Below, piece by piece: positions 35,325 to 44,508 of a DNA stretch of 64,000 nt (its first letter is position 1; the number at the start of each line of letters is the position of its first letter). Below the pieces are notes generated by a model. It searched no databases. It was not told where the DNA came from and saw nothing but the letters and a program-made list of their open reading frames with translations. Source of the DNA: Streptomyces sp. DH24 (lineage in GTDB: Bacteria; Actinomycetota; Actinomycetes; Streptomycetales; Streptomycetaceae); the NCBI RefSeq assembly GCF_029813775.1, contig NZ_JARVKW010000019.1, positions 62,001-126,000 on the forward strand, read 5' to 3'. Position numbers and translations under genes: made by a program.

Positions 35325-35804
35325 ATGGCAACTCCTGAGTTCATCCGCTCCCTGCGGGCATCGGCCGGTCAGCAACTGCTGTGGCTCCCCGGAGTCACCG
35401 CGATCGTCTTCGACGACGCGGGCAGAGTGCTGCTGGGGCGTCGTTCGGACAACGGCAAGTGGTCGCTGATCGGCGGCATCCCGGAACCGGGCGAGCAGCC
35501 GGCGGCCTGCGCCGTGCGGGAGGTCCACGAGGAGACGGCGGTGCACTGCGTCGCGGAGCGGGTCGTCCTCGTGCAGGCGCTGGAACCCGTCACCTACCCC
35601 AACGGGGACGTCTGCCAGTACATGGACATCACCTTCCGCTGCCGCGCGGTCGGCGGCGAGGCCCGCGTCAACGACGACGAGTCGCTGGACGTCGGCTGGT
35701 TCGAGGTGGACGCGCTGCCGCAGCTCAACGAGTTCGCGCTGCACCGGATCAAGCAGGCGCTGTCGGACACGCCGACGTGGTTCGACCCCACCACTTTGCT
35801 GTGA
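35325..35804 (+). CDS. Nudix hydrolase
   Basis: 159 residues. A complete Nudix box GGIPEPGEQPAACAVREVHEETAV is seen at residues 51-74, read as three parts: G-x5-E, x7, REVHEETA. An N-terminal segment (residues 1-20, FIRSLRASAGQQLLWLPGV) precedes the fold, as in NUDIX 18-like pyrophosphatases of actinobacteria. It hydrolyses a nucleoside diphosphate linked to another group; the substrate is unknown. The start ATG lies 67 bp after the lnt stop. Confidence 0.92.
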   Translation: MATPEFIRSLRASAGQQLLWLPGVTAIVFDDAGRVLLGRRSDNGKWSLIGGIPEPGEQPAACAVREVHEETAVHCVAERVVLVQALEPVTYPNGDVCQYMDITFRCRAVGGEARVNDDESLDVGWFEVDALPQLNEFALHRIKQALSDTPTWFDPTTLL

Positions 35805-35858
35805 AGAGTGGGTGGTGAGCACATGGGGCGGTGGGGGGCCGCTGCCTAGGGTCGAGCC

Positions 35859-36659
35859 ATGACCGCGCCCAGTCCCTTCCCGGGTCCCCACGCCTCCCCG
35901 CTCGACCTCGGCGGCCGCACCGCCCTCGTCACCGGTGCCGCCGGCGGCATAGGCCGCGCCTGCGTGCTGCGGCTGGCCGCCGCCGGGGCGAAGGTCAGAG
36001 CGGTCGACCGCGATGCCGCCGGGCTGGAGGCACTCGCCGAACCGGCCGCCGACCTGCCGGGCACCGTCGAACCGCACGTCCTCGACCTCACCGACCTGGA
36101 CGCCGCCGAACACGCCGCCGCGGGTACCGACATCCTCGTCAACAACGCCGGGCTGCAACTGGTCAGTCCCCTTGAGGACTTCCCGCCCGACGTCTTCCAC
36201 ACCGTGCTCACCGTCATGCTGGAGGCCCCGTTCCGGCTCGTCCGAGGCGCCCTGCCGCACATGTACGGACAGGGCTGGGGCCGCATCGTCAACATCTCCT
36301 CCGTCCACGGCCTGCGCGCCTCGCCGTACAAGGCGGCCTACGTGTCCGCCAAGCACGGCCTGGAGGGCCTGTCCAAGACGGCCGCGCTGGAGGGCGCCCC
36401 GCACGGCGTCACCTCGAACTGCGTGAACCCCGGCTACGTCCGCACCCCGCTCGTGGAGAAGCAGCTCGCCGACCAGGCCCGGACCCACGGCATCCCGGAG
36501 GAGCGCGTGCTGTCCGAGGTGCTGTTGCGGGACAGCGCCCTCAAGCGGCTCATCGAGCCGGACGAGGTCGCCGAGGCCGTGGCGTACCTGTGTGGCCCGG
36601 CCGCGTCCTTCGTGACCGGTGCCTCGCTCGTCCTCGACGGCGGGTGGACCGCGCACTGA
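35859..36659 (+). CDS. 3-hydroxybutyrate dehydrogenase (SDR family)
   Basis: 266 residues. The SDR cofactor motif TGAAGGIG is near residue 25, NNAG near 95, Ser in NISSVHGL near 146, and YVSAKHG (Tyr-x3-Lys) near 160. Motifs SPYKAAYVSAKHGLEGLSK and NCVNPGYVRTPLVEKQ are typical of D-3-hydroxybutyrate dehydrogenases, which oxidise the substrate to acetoacetate with NAD. The neighbouring GAF/PucR-type regulator and the MHS transporter may form one uptake-and-use unit for hydroxybutyrate or a related acid. Confidence 0.9.
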   Translation: MTAPSPFPGPHASPLDLGGRTALVTGAAGGIGRACVLRLAAAGAKVRAVDRDAAGLEALAEPAADLPGTVEPHVLDLTDLDAAEHAAAGTDILVNNAGLQLVSPLEDFPPDVFHTVLTVMLEAPFRLVRGALPHMYGQGWGRIVNISSVHGLRASPYKAAYVSAKHGLEGLSKTAALEGAPHGVTSNCVNPGYVRTPLVEKQLADQARTHGIPEERVLSEVLLRDSALKRLIEPDEVAEAVAYLCGPAASFVTGASLVLDGGWTAH

Positions 36660-36714
36660 CCACCGGCCCGCCGGCCCGGTGAGTTTTCCACAGGCCTGCC
36701 GGACGGACGGGGCG

Positions 36715-38859
36715 ATGGTGAATCCTGTGAGCATGTCCCGCGATCACGTGCAGTCGGCCGGGCGCCCCACCACCGGCACCGAAGCCGAGGTGGAGCGCTC
36801 GGCCCTCCATGCCGCAGGTACCGGCACCGGTACCCGAGCTGCTTCCGGCGCCGCTGCCGATGCCGCTTCGGGTGCTGGTGCCGGAGCCACGGCCGCGGTC
36901 GGGAGCGCTGCCGCTCGTGGCGGAGCCGCGTCCGGCGACGAGGGCGCCGCCGTCCGTGGAGGTGCCCTTTCCCGTCCCACCGAGGCTCCGTTCCTCGAAC
37001 TGCTGGCCAGAGGCGCGACGGCCGACGCCTACGAGCAGCCGGTGCTGCGGGCCCGCGCCCAGGGGGCGTCGGCCGAGCGGATCGCCGCGCTGGAGCACGC
37101 GAAGCTGCTCGCGCTGCGGGTCCGCGGCGAGCTGGAGGGACGGCGGCGACGGGAGGCCGAGCTGTCGGCGCTCTTCGAGACCGCGCACGACCTCGCGGGC
37201 CTCAGAGACCTGGACGCCGTCCTCCAGGCCATCGTGCAGCGCGCCCGCTCCCTGCTGGGCACGGACGTCGCCTACCTCAGCCTGAACGACCCGGAGCGCG
37301 GCGACACCTACATGCGCGTCACCGAGGGATCGGTCGCCGCCCGCTTCCAGCAACTCCGCCTGGGCATGGGCGAAGGGCTCGGCGGCCTCGTCGCCCAGAC
37401 CGCCCGCCCCTACGTCACCGACGACTACTTCAAGGACGCGCGCTTCCAGCACACCGACACCATCGACTCGGGCGTACGGGACGAGGGACTGGTCGCCATC
37501 CTCGGCGTGCCCCTGATGCTCGGGTCCGGCGTCATCGGCGTGCTGTACGCCGCCGACCGCCGCGCCCGGGTCTTCGAGCGCGAGCAGATCGCCCTGCTCG
37601 GCTCCTTCGCCGCGCTCGCCGCGGCCGCCATCGACACGGCGAACCTGCTGACCGAGACCCGCGCGGCCCTCGCCGGCCTGGAGCGGGCCAACGAGATCAT
37701 CCAGGACCGCAGCGCCGTCATCGAGCGCGCCTCCGACGTCCACGACCGGCTCGCGGAGCTCGTCCTGCGCGGCGGCGGGGTCCACGACGTGGCCGCCGCC
37801 GTCTCCCAAGTACTGGACGGGACGGTCGAGTTCACCGAGGCGGCCGACGCGCCCGCCGGCGCCCTGGAGGCCTCCCGCGCCGAAGGACACGCGGTGCGGC
37901 ACGGCGACGCGTGGATCGCCGCCGTCACCGCGGGCGGCGAACTGCTCGGCGCGCTCCTGCTGCGCGGCCATCCAGGACTCGACCCCGTCGACCAGCGCAC
38001 CCTGGAGCGCGCCGCGATGGTCACCTCGCTGCTGCTGCTCGCCCGGCGCTCCGCCGCCGAGGCCGAACAGCGCGTCCGCGGCGAGCTCCTGGACGACCTG
38101 CTCGACGCCCACGACCGCGACCCGCGCCTGCTGCGCGAACGCGCCACCCGGCTACGTGCCGACCTCGACGCCACGCACGTCGTGCTCGCCGCCCGCCTCG
38201 ACAGCACCGCGGAAGACGCCGAACAGGAGGCGGACGCCCGCCGCCGCCTGTGGGCCGCCGCGTCCCACCTCGCCGCGACTCGGCAGGGCCTCGCCGCCGC
38301 CCGCGACGGCGGCACCGTGCTGCTGCTGCCGCTGGCCACCGGGGACACCGCCACCGACGTGGCCCGCCGCACCGCCCGCCACCTCGGCACGGCCGTCCAC
38401 GAAGCCGTCACCGTCGGCGCCTCGGCACCGGTCGAGGACCTCGCCGCCGCCCCGGACGCCGTGGCCGCTGGCTACGCGGAGGCCAGACGCTGTCTCGACG
38501 CGCTGCGCCTGCTCGGCCGCGCGGGGGACGGCGCCGCCGCCGAGGACTTCGGGTTCCTCGGGCTGCTCCTCGCCGGGGACCGGGACGTCGCGGGTTTCGT
38601 CGAGCGCACCATCGGCCAGGTCGTGGCGTACGACGAGCGGCGCGGCACCGAACTGCTGCGCACCATCGACGCGTACTTCGCCTGCGGCATGAGCCCGGCA
38701 CGCACCAAGGACGAACTGCACGTCCACGTCAACACGGTCGCCCAGCGCCTGGAGCGCGTGGGCCGCCTCCTGGGCGACGACTGGCAGAGCCCGGCCCGCG
38801 CGCTGGAGATACAACTCGCCCTGCGCCTGCACCGTTTGTCGGCGCCGGCACAGCACTGA
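36715..38859 (+). CDS. GAF and PucR/CdaR-type helix-turn-helix regulator
   Basis: 714 residues. The N-terminus (about 1-85) is a low-complexity Ala/Gly/Thr stretch with little expected structure. A coiled-coil-like segment and a GAF domain follow (about 110-310, with LLGTDVAYLSLND and LGVPLMLGSGVIGVLYAADRR). The C-terminus is a PucR-type HTH (ELLRTIDAYFACGMSPART, HVHVNTVAQRLERV). Start assumed at ATG 36715; ATG 36733 is possible. It is downstream of and on the same strand as the hydroxybutyrate dehydrogenase, and convergent with the transporter. It probably senses a metabolite through the GAF domain and activates that pathway. Confidence 0.87.
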   Translation: MVNPVSMSRDHVQSAGRPTTGTEAEVERSALHAAGTGTGTRAASGAAADAASGAGAGATAAVGSAAARGGAASGDEGAAVRGGALSRPTEAPFLELLARGATADAYEQPVLRARAQGASAERIAALEHAKLLALRVRGELEGRRRREAELSALFETAHDLAGLRDLDAVLQAIVQRARSLLGTDVAYLSLNDPERGDTYMRVTEGSVAARFQQLRLGMGEGLGGLVAQTARPYVTDDYFKDARFQHTDTIDSGVRDEGLVAILGVPLMLGSGVIGVLYAADRRARVFEREQIALLGSFAALAAAAIDTANLLTETRAALAGLERANEIIQDRSAVIERASDVHDRLAELVLRGGGVHDVAAAVSQVLDGTVEFTEAADAPAGALEASRAEGHAVRHGDAWIAAVTAGGELLGALLLRGHPGLDPVDQRTLERAAMVTSLLLLARRSAAEAEQRVRGELLDDLLDAHDRDPRLLRERATRLRADLDATHVVLAARLDSTAEDAEQEADARRRLWAAASHLAATRQGLAAARDGGTVLLLPLATGDTATDVARRTARHLGTAVHEAVTVGASAPVEDLAAAPDAVAAGYAEARRCLDALRLLGRAGDGAAAEDFGFLGLLLAGDRDVAGFVERTIGQVVAYDERRGTELLRTIDAYFACGMSPARTKDELHVHVNTVAQRLERVGRLLGDDWQSPARALEIQLALRLHRLSAPAQH

Positions 38860-38887
38860 CCCCCGTACGCGCGGGGGCGTACGGGGG
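38860..38887. terminator. Bidirectional hairpin terminator
   Basis: CCCCCGTACG (38860-38869) and CGTACGGGGG (38878-38887) form a perfect 10-bp stem around an 8-base loop. It begins one base after the regulator stop codon and serves the convergent transporter gene from the other side. Confidence 0.85.
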
Positions 38888-38964
38888 CCGGTCGGCGCGG
38901 GCTGGTCCCGGTGCGGGGGCCAGAGGCTTCCTGTCGTCCTTGCGGGCGGCCTCCTGCGAGTCGG

Positions 38965-40350
38965 TCAGACCTTGTGCGGGTCGGCCGCCCGGGGCTCCGC
39001 CGGGGCTCGGCCGGCGACGGGAGCCACGTCGGCCAGGTCGCGGTTGCGGGTCTCCTTGGCCGCGACCACGGCGACCACCGTCAGGAGGGCGGCGGCGATC
39101 ACGTACAGGGAGATCGGCGTGGAGGTGCCGTAGCTGGACAGCAGCGCGGTCGCGATCAGCGGGGCGGGCGCGCCCGCCGCGACGGAGGCGAACTGGGCGC
39201 CGATGGAGGCACCGGAGTAGCGCATCCGGGTCGCGAACATCTCGGAGAAGAACGCCGCCTGGGGCGCGTACATCGCCCCGTGCAGCACCAGGCCCACGGT
39301 CACCGCGAGGAGCAGGGCGCCGAACCCGCCGGTGTCGATGAGCGCGAAGAACGGGAACATCCACAGGCCGATGCCGACCGCGCCGATCAGATACACCGGC
39401 CGGCGGCCGAGCCGGTCGGACAGCGCGCCCCAGAGCGGGATGACCGCGAAGTGCACGGCCGAGGCGATCAGCACGGAGTTGAGGGCGGTCTGCTTGGAGA
39501 CGCCGGCCGAGGTGGTGGCGTAGACGAGGATGAAGGCGGTGATGACGTAGTAGCTGATGTTCTCGGCCATGCGCGCGCCCATCGCGACGAGCACGTCACG
39601 CCAGTGGTGACGCAGGACGGCCACGAGGGGCATCTTCTCCGCGATCGCGTCCACGTCGGCCTTGCGGGCCTCGGCCTGCGCCAACGCCTCCTTGAAGACG
39701 GGTGATTCATCGACAGACAAACGAATCCACAAACCGACGATCACCAGCACACCGGACAGCAGGAAGGGGATCCGCCAGCCCCAGCTGCCGAAGGCGGAGT
39801 CCGACAGCACGGCGGTGAGCAACGACAGCACACCGGTCGCCAGCAGTTGGCCGGCGGGTGCGCCGGTCTGCGGCCACGAAGCCCAGAAGCCGCGCCGCCG
39901 CGCGTCCCCGTGCTCGGAAACGAGCAGCACGGCCCCGCCCCACTCGCCGCCCAGCGCGAAGCCCTGCACGAGACGCAGCACGGTCAGCAGCACGGGCGCG
40001 GCGGACCCTATGGTCGCGTGGGTGGGCAGCAAGCCGATGGCGAACGTCGCCCCGCCCATCAGCATCAGGCTCAGCACCAGCAGCTTCTTGCGCCCGAGCC
40101 GGTCACCGTAGTGCCCGAACACGAGGGCGCCCAGGGGGCGCGCGGCGAATCCGACCGCGTACGTGAGGAACGACAGGAGTGTGCCGACGAGCGGGTCGGA
40201 CTCCGGGAAGAACAGCTTGTTGAAGACGAGCGCGGCGGCGGAGCCGTAGAGGAAGAAGTCGTACCACTCGATGGTGGTGCCGATGAGGGACGCGGCGACG
40301 ATGCGCTTGAGACTGTTCGGCGTCGGGGGAGCGGATGCTGCGGAGGCCAT
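38965..40350 (-). CDS. MFS transporter, metabolite:H+ symporter (MHS) family
   Basis: 461 residues, 12 predicted helices. MHS signatures are clear: TTIEWYDFFLYGSAAALVF near residue 23, GHYGDRLGRKKLLVLSL near 77 and RLVQGFALGGEWGGAVLL near 130; the second-half motif SDRLGRRPVYL is near 300. Relatives carry shikimate, alpha-ketoglutarate, proline or other organic acids. The start ATG 40350 follows GAGGAAG. With hydroxybutyrate dehydrogenase next door, a short hydroxy- or keto-acid is a reasonable substrate, but unproved. Confidence 0.9.
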   Translation of the reverse strand: MASAASAPPTPNSLKRIVAASLIGTTIEWYDFFLYGSAAALVFNKLFFPESDPLVGTLLSFLTYAVGFAARPLGALVFGHYGDRLGRKKLLVLSLMLMGGATFAIGLLPTHATIGSAAPVLLTVLRLVQGFALGGEWGGAVLLVSEHGDARRRGFWASWPQTGAPAGQLLATGVLSLLTAVLSDSAFGSWGWRIPFLLSGVLVIVGLWIRLSVDESPVFKEALAQAEARKADVDAIAEKMPLVAVLRHHWRDVLVAMGARMAENISYYVITAFILVYATTSAGVSKQTALNSVLIASAVHFAVIPLWGALSDRLGRRPVYLIGAVGIGLWMFPFFALIDTGGFGALLLAVTVGLVLHGAMYAPQAAFFSEMFATRMRYSGASIGAQFASVAAGAPAPLIATALLSSYGTSTPISLYVIAAALLTVVAVVAAKETRNRDLADVAPVAGRAPAEPRAADPHKV

Positions 40351-40809
40351 GTGCGCCACTTCCTCGTGTGCGGTGGGGACGGGTACGTGTCGGCACACCG
40401 TAGAAACATGCAGGTCAGGCGCACATGTGGTGGGGCAACATAGTTCGGGTGTTGGCTATGCGCGCAGCCACCATGCCAGGGCGTGGCGGGGTGGATCAAG
40501 GATCTCGATGGTGGTCGAAACGAGCGCCGTCCGGGACGCGTGGTTCAGGGTGATTCGACGGTGCGGTGCTGACTTCCCGTGCTGGGTTGGTGCTGACTAC
40601 GCTCCGTTGAACTCGGGCACCTGGGATTGATCGGCTTGGAGTCGTTGCGTGGCAGGTGACCGGGCTGAGAGACCGAGCCCGGCTTGCCGCTCAGCCGTCT
40701 GGAGATCGACGACCGAACCGTGAGCCAAGTGGTCCCTCGCTGACCAGGTCCACCCATAACGCGCACCAGCACTTGCGGCTTCGGTGTCGCCGCACCCCGG
40801 TGCCGGTCG
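40351..40809. other. Degenerate intergenic region
   Basis: About 460 bases without a supported gene. The frames are short and contain stops. On the minus strand a stretch near 40680-40780 reads RKCWCALWVDLVSEG before a stop and could be a fragment of a lost coding sequence, but I cannot name it. The left end contains the transporter promoter. Base composition is lower in GC than the flanking core genes. Confidence 0.5.
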
Positions 40810-41538
40810 TCAGCCGATGTCGAAGCGGGCGGCGGCTCGTAGCAGGGCCGGGGAGAGGCGGCCGAGGAGGCGGGCGGCCCTTGCCTCGGGGGTGACTGGT
40901 CCGACTGCCTTGTCCTTGCGGACGGCGCGGAGGATCTGGCGGGCGACCTTGTCCGGGGTGAAGTTGCGCTTGGCGTAGAGGCCGGAGATGCGGTCGCGGG
41001 TGGCGGTGAGCTGGTCGTTGGACTGCCCGGAGAAGGTGGTGGTGCGGGTGATGTTGGTGTTGACGATGCCGGGGCAGATGGTGCTGACGCCGATGCCGGC
41101 GGGGGCGAGTTCGGCGCGCAGGCGGTCGGAGAGCATGAAGACGGCGGCCTTGCTGGTGGCGTAGGCGGCGAGGATCTTGCTGGGCAGATACGCCGCGGCG
41201 GAGGCGAGGTTCACGATGTGGCCGCCCTCGCCGCGGTCCGCCATGAGGGTGCCGAAGGCACGGCAGCCGTGGATGACGCCGCAGAGATTGATGTCCAGGA
41301 CTCGGCGCCACTCCTTCTCGGTGGTCTGCAGGAAGGTGCCGGAGTGGCCGACGCCCGCGTTGTTGACCGCGATGTCGGGGACGCCGTGGGCGGCGACCAC
41401 GTCCGCGGCGAAGGCGTCGACCGCCGAGCCGTCGGAGACGTCGACGCGGTATGCGTGGGCGGTTGCGCCGCGAAGGCGGGCGAGTTCGGCGGTGGCGAGG
41501 TCGAGGTCGCGGCGGCATCCCGGCGCAGGGTGGGGCAC
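40810..41538 (-). pseudogene. SDR-family oxidoreductase, 5'-truncated
   Basis: 242 residues from GTG 41538. From residue about 11 onward it is a good SDR: VNNAGVGHSGTFLQTT near 58, the catalytic SAAAYLPSKILAAYATSKAA with Tyr-x3-Lys near 115, and GIGVSTICPGIVNTNIT near 150. The N-terminal cofactor motif TGxxxGIG and the first beta-alpha units are absent, and upstream sequence in all frames does not restore them. Relatives with the GIGVSTICPGIVNT form are often the C-terminal half of alpha/beta-hydrolase-SDR fusions, so more may have been lost. Without the dinucleotide-binding loop it is unlikely to be active. Confidence 0.7.
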
Positions 41539-42051
41539 GTGGAGAAGTGGCGTCCTGGCGGAACTGCATCCACGCCAACCCGTCGGGGCTCACCGCAGTG
41601 ACGTGCTCGGCGCCGGTATGCGGCCGGTCCGGTTCGCGGGCGGCGGTGGGCCGACCGCCGTCGCCCGCGCGAGGCCATCGCGTGGATGTACCGCAGCAAC
41701 TCGCCCTGGCGGGACCTCCGCGACGAGCAGTGAACGGCGCGGCGAGTGGGACCCGGCGGTGCGCGTGATGGCGGGCTGGGTTTTCTCGTAAATCGAAGGC
41801 GAACTCGCATTTTCCGCGGAATGCGGGGTTCGCAGGTAGTTGCAAAGGAACCGCGCGGTCCTGGACCCCCTTGGCCACTTGCTGACAAGTTGTTGCACCG
41901 CTCGACAAGCTGAGCGTAGGAAGATCCTGGAACGGCGGGGGGATGTCGGCATGCCTGCTTCAGGCTGCGACCACGGGTCCTCCCGGTACTCGATATGTGC
42001 TCCATATCCGGCGCACTGCACGACACGTCGGCTGACCGAGGGGGAGCGGCA
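41539..42051. other. Left border region of the biosynthetic cluster
   Basis: No intact gene. The part next to the SDR is GC-rich and may contain decayed coding sequence; from about 41775 the sequence becomes clearly more AT-rich. Candidate regulatory repeats lie at 41879-41915, where CTTGCTGACAAG and CTCGACAAGCTGAG occur close together. The P450 promoter should be here, but I cannot name a clear -10/-35 pair. Confidence 0.45.
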
Positions 42052-43491
42052 ATGGAGGGGCCTGTCAAGAGCGCGCTGCCGACGCGGCGGATACGGCACG
42101 ACAGCGGGGTTCTCGCGGCACCGAAAGCGCCACGCGTCCACGTTCCGGTCGTCGGGGGCCTTTTGCGGCTGCGCTCCGACCTGCTGAATGCCATTCAGTA
42201 CGCCGCTTCGTCCGGCAGTGAGGTGACGTACTTCACCCTCGGTTCCAAAAGCATGGTCTTCGTCAATAGGAGCGCTGCCGCGGATGTCGTCCTTTCCGAC
42301 ATCCACACGTTCGGAAAGCCGGGCGGCGAGAATCCGCTGAGGCTGGTGCTCGGGGACGGTCTGATCAGCAATCCGGACCACGACAACTGGCTGCGGCGCC
42401 GCAGGGCCCTGCACCCCATGTACAGCCGCTCGAGTCTCGCGACGATGCGGGAGAAGATGACCGGCGTGGTCGCCGATCGCACGAAACGCTGGGAGGACCA
42501 CGACCGAACCGATCTGAACGTCCACGAGGAAATGCTGTCCTGCACCCTGGACATCGTTTCCGTGTGCATGTTCAGCCGGTACGGCGACACGGTGTCGGAC
42601 ATCATCACGCCGCAAACCGCCTCCTTCCTGCTCGACTTCGTCGAACGACGGCTGCGGGGCCCGTTCTCCCTGCCGGTCGGCACGCCGAGCCGGCGCAATC
42701 GCCGGTTCGCCGCGACCCTGAAGAACCTCGACGAACTCGTTCACCGGCTGATCGACGAGCGCCGCGGCAGCCGCGAACACCACGGTGACCTGCTGGACCT
42801 CCTGTTGGAAGCCAGAGTCGGCGACGATGCCGAGAGTTTGACCGACACGGAGGTGCGTGACGAGGTCCTGACCACGTTCCTCGCCGCCTACGAGACCACG
42901 GCCAGCGCGCTGACGTGGGTTCTCTACCTCCTCGCCTGCTACCCGGGCATCCAGCAGCAGGTGCGGGAGGAGGCGGCCCGGTCGGGTGCGTCCGGGCACG
43001 GCGAGGCGCAGCGGGGCTCCCTCCTGGAATGCGTCATCAATGAGGCCATGCGGCTCTTTCCGCCGTCCCCGACCATTCCGCGTCAGGCCAAGAAGGATGC
43101 TCTCATCGGCTCGGCCAGGGCCCCGGAGGGGGCGCTCGTCATGCTCAACGTCGCGGCCATCCACCGGGATCCGGACGTCTGGGAAAGGCCCGACGAATTC
43201 ATACCCGAGCGCTTCATGTACAGCACCCCCGGAAAGGGCGAGTATCTGCCGTTCGGTGCCGGAGCCCATATGTGCATCGGCAAGGGGTTCGCCATGATGG
43301 AGATGTCCTTTGCTCGTGGCGAGCATGGTCGTCAAGTTCCGGATATCACTGCGCGATTCCGCGGGGCCGGACCCCAGGGCCCTCATCACCCTCAGGCCCC
43401 GCGACGGTTTCGGACTGACGCTCACCAGGATCTGAAACCGCCGCTTCTGCCGCTTGCCTTCCGAAACGCGCGACATCATGAGAGAGGTTGA
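42052..43491 (+). CDS. Cytochrome P450, C-terminus apparently frameshifted
   Basis: Heme monooxygenase of the class with an N-terminal proline region, similar to terpene and fatty-acid P450s. The I-helix AAYETTAS is near residue 278, the ExxR motif EAMR near 331, and the heme loop FGAGAHMCIGKGF with its Cys near 408. After MEMSFA (residue 421) the frame turns to non-P450 sequence for 58 residues. Ignoring one base near 43316 restores LASMVVKFRISLRD and a normal end at 43435. So either a one-base insertion has damaged the gene or the sequence has an error. Start ATG 42052 follows GGGGGAG. First gene of the cluster. Confidence 0.85.
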   Translation: MEGPVKSALPTRRIRHDSGVLAAPKAPRVHVPVVGGLLRLRSDLLNAIQYAASSGSEVTYFTLGSKSMVFVNRSAAADVVLSDIHTFGKPGGENPLRLVLGDGLISNPDHDNWLRRRRALHPMYSRSSLATMREKMTGVVADRTKRWEDHDRTDLNVHEEMLSCTLDIVSVCMFSRYGDTVSDIITPQTASFLLDFVERRLRGPFSLPVGTPSRRNRRFAATLKNLDELVHRLIDERRGSREHHGDLLDLLLEARVGDDAESLTDTEVRDEVLTTFLAAYETTASALTWVLYLLACYPGIQQQVREEAARSGASGHGEAQRGSLLECVINEAMRLFPPSPTIPRQAKKDALIGSARAPEGALVMLNVAAIHRDPDVWERPDEFIPERFMYSTPGKGEYLPFGAGAHMCIGKGFAMMEMSFARGEHGRQVPDITARFRGAGPQGPHHPQAPRRFRTDAHQDLKPPLLPLAFRNARHHERG

Positions 43492-43494
43492 CCG

Positions 43495-44481
43495 ATGCGC
43501 CGCCTGGCACGTTTCAACGCGACAGTCGAGCTCGTGCGTCCCCGCACGCTGCTCGTCTCCCCGCTCTCATACTGCGTGGGTGCCGCCGTGGCGGATCACC
43601 GCCTCGACTTCACGGTGCTGCTCGGCGTCATCATTCACATCGCGGCACCCCTGGCCGCCAACGCCCACAACGCGGTGACCGATCTCGTCGAGGACGGGAA
43701 GAACGTACCGGGCCGTCTGAAGTTGGTCGAAACAGCGGGCGTCGAAACGCTGCAAAGAATCGTGTACGCGGGGCTGGGAGTCATGCTCCTGCTGTCGCTG
43801 ATGATTTCTCTCGCCCAGAGCCTCCTGTGGATATTCAGCGCCTTCCTCGTCCTCGGCTACTCCTCACCGAGACTCCGGCTGAAGGGCCGGCCGATCATAG
43901 GAATGGCCGTCTTCTCGATGGCCGTCACGGAGCCGTACATCGCGGGCGCGCTGCTCGGTGACTCCTGGTGGGAGATCCCTCAGTACGACTCCTACCAGCC
44001 GGTCGTTCTCGGGGTGTTCCTGTTCTGCTGGTACTTCGCCAAGGGAATCATGAAGAACGTCCCCGACTACGAAGGGGACAAGGCGGCCGGGCTGCGGACG
44101 ATTCCCGCGCTCATGTCGTCGAAACAGTCCGCCGCCTGGGCCGCCGCGGCGGCGACCACGCTCGTCTACGTCGCCTTCCCGGTCCTCGTTCTCGCCAGTG
44201 ACATACCCGACCGGCTGGTTTTCGTCGGCCTGATGGTGCTGCCGGCCGTGGGTAATATGGCCGGCATGGTCCTGGCCCGAACTCCGGTCGAGTACAACCG
44301 AGTCGGCCAACGGGACATGTATGTTTCCGTCGTTTTCCTCGGCCTTCTGCTCTTCGGATGGCGGCCGTCGGTCGGCTCGGCGCTGATCGGGCTCCTCGCT
44401 GTCGCAGTCATGGTCTGGACGGACGTATCGGGAAGGGACTCCAGGGCGAGTCGCCATCTCGCCGGGGCCGAGTCGGCATGA
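43495..44481 (+). CDS. UbiA-family aromatic prenyltransferase
   Basis: 328 residues, eight or nine predicted helices. The two Asp-rich motifs that bind Mg-diphosphate are present: N-x3-D-x3-D in HNAVTDLVEDG near residue 60 and DYEGD in NVPDYEGDKAAG near 192. The enzyme transfers a prenyl group to an aromatic or quinoid acceptor at the membrane. The closest-looking relatives are menaquinone/chlorophyll-type and secondary-metabolite UbiA proteins, but the acceptor cannot be read here. The start ATG has GAGAGG 7 bases upstream and lies 3 bp after the shifted P450 frame. Followed by a UbiE-like methyltransferase. Confidence 0.9.
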   Translation: MRRLARFNATVELVRPRTLLVSPLSYCVGAAVADHRLDFTVLLGVIIHIAAPLAANAHNAVTDLVEDGKNVPGRLKLVETAGVETLQRIVYAGLGVMLLLSLMISLAQSLLWIFSAFLVLGYSSPRLRLKGRPIIGMAVFSMAVTEPYIAGALLGDSWWEIPQYDSYQPVVLGVFLFCWYFAKGIMKNVPDYEGDKAAGLRTIPALMSSKQSAAWAAAAATTLVYVAFPVLVLASDIPDRLVFVGLMVLPAVGNMAGMVLARTPVEYNRVGQRDMYVSVVFLGLLLFGWRPSVGSALIGLLAVAVMVWTDVSGRDSRASRHLAGAESA

Positions 44482-44508
44482 AGAATTCAGGTGGAGGAGG
44501 CCCGACAG

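Noticed and set aside
40545..40772. A 75-codon minus-strand frame between the transporter and the SDR remnant.
   Set aside because: Ser/Pro/Arg-rich, without ribosome site or family pattern; it looks like decayed sequence.
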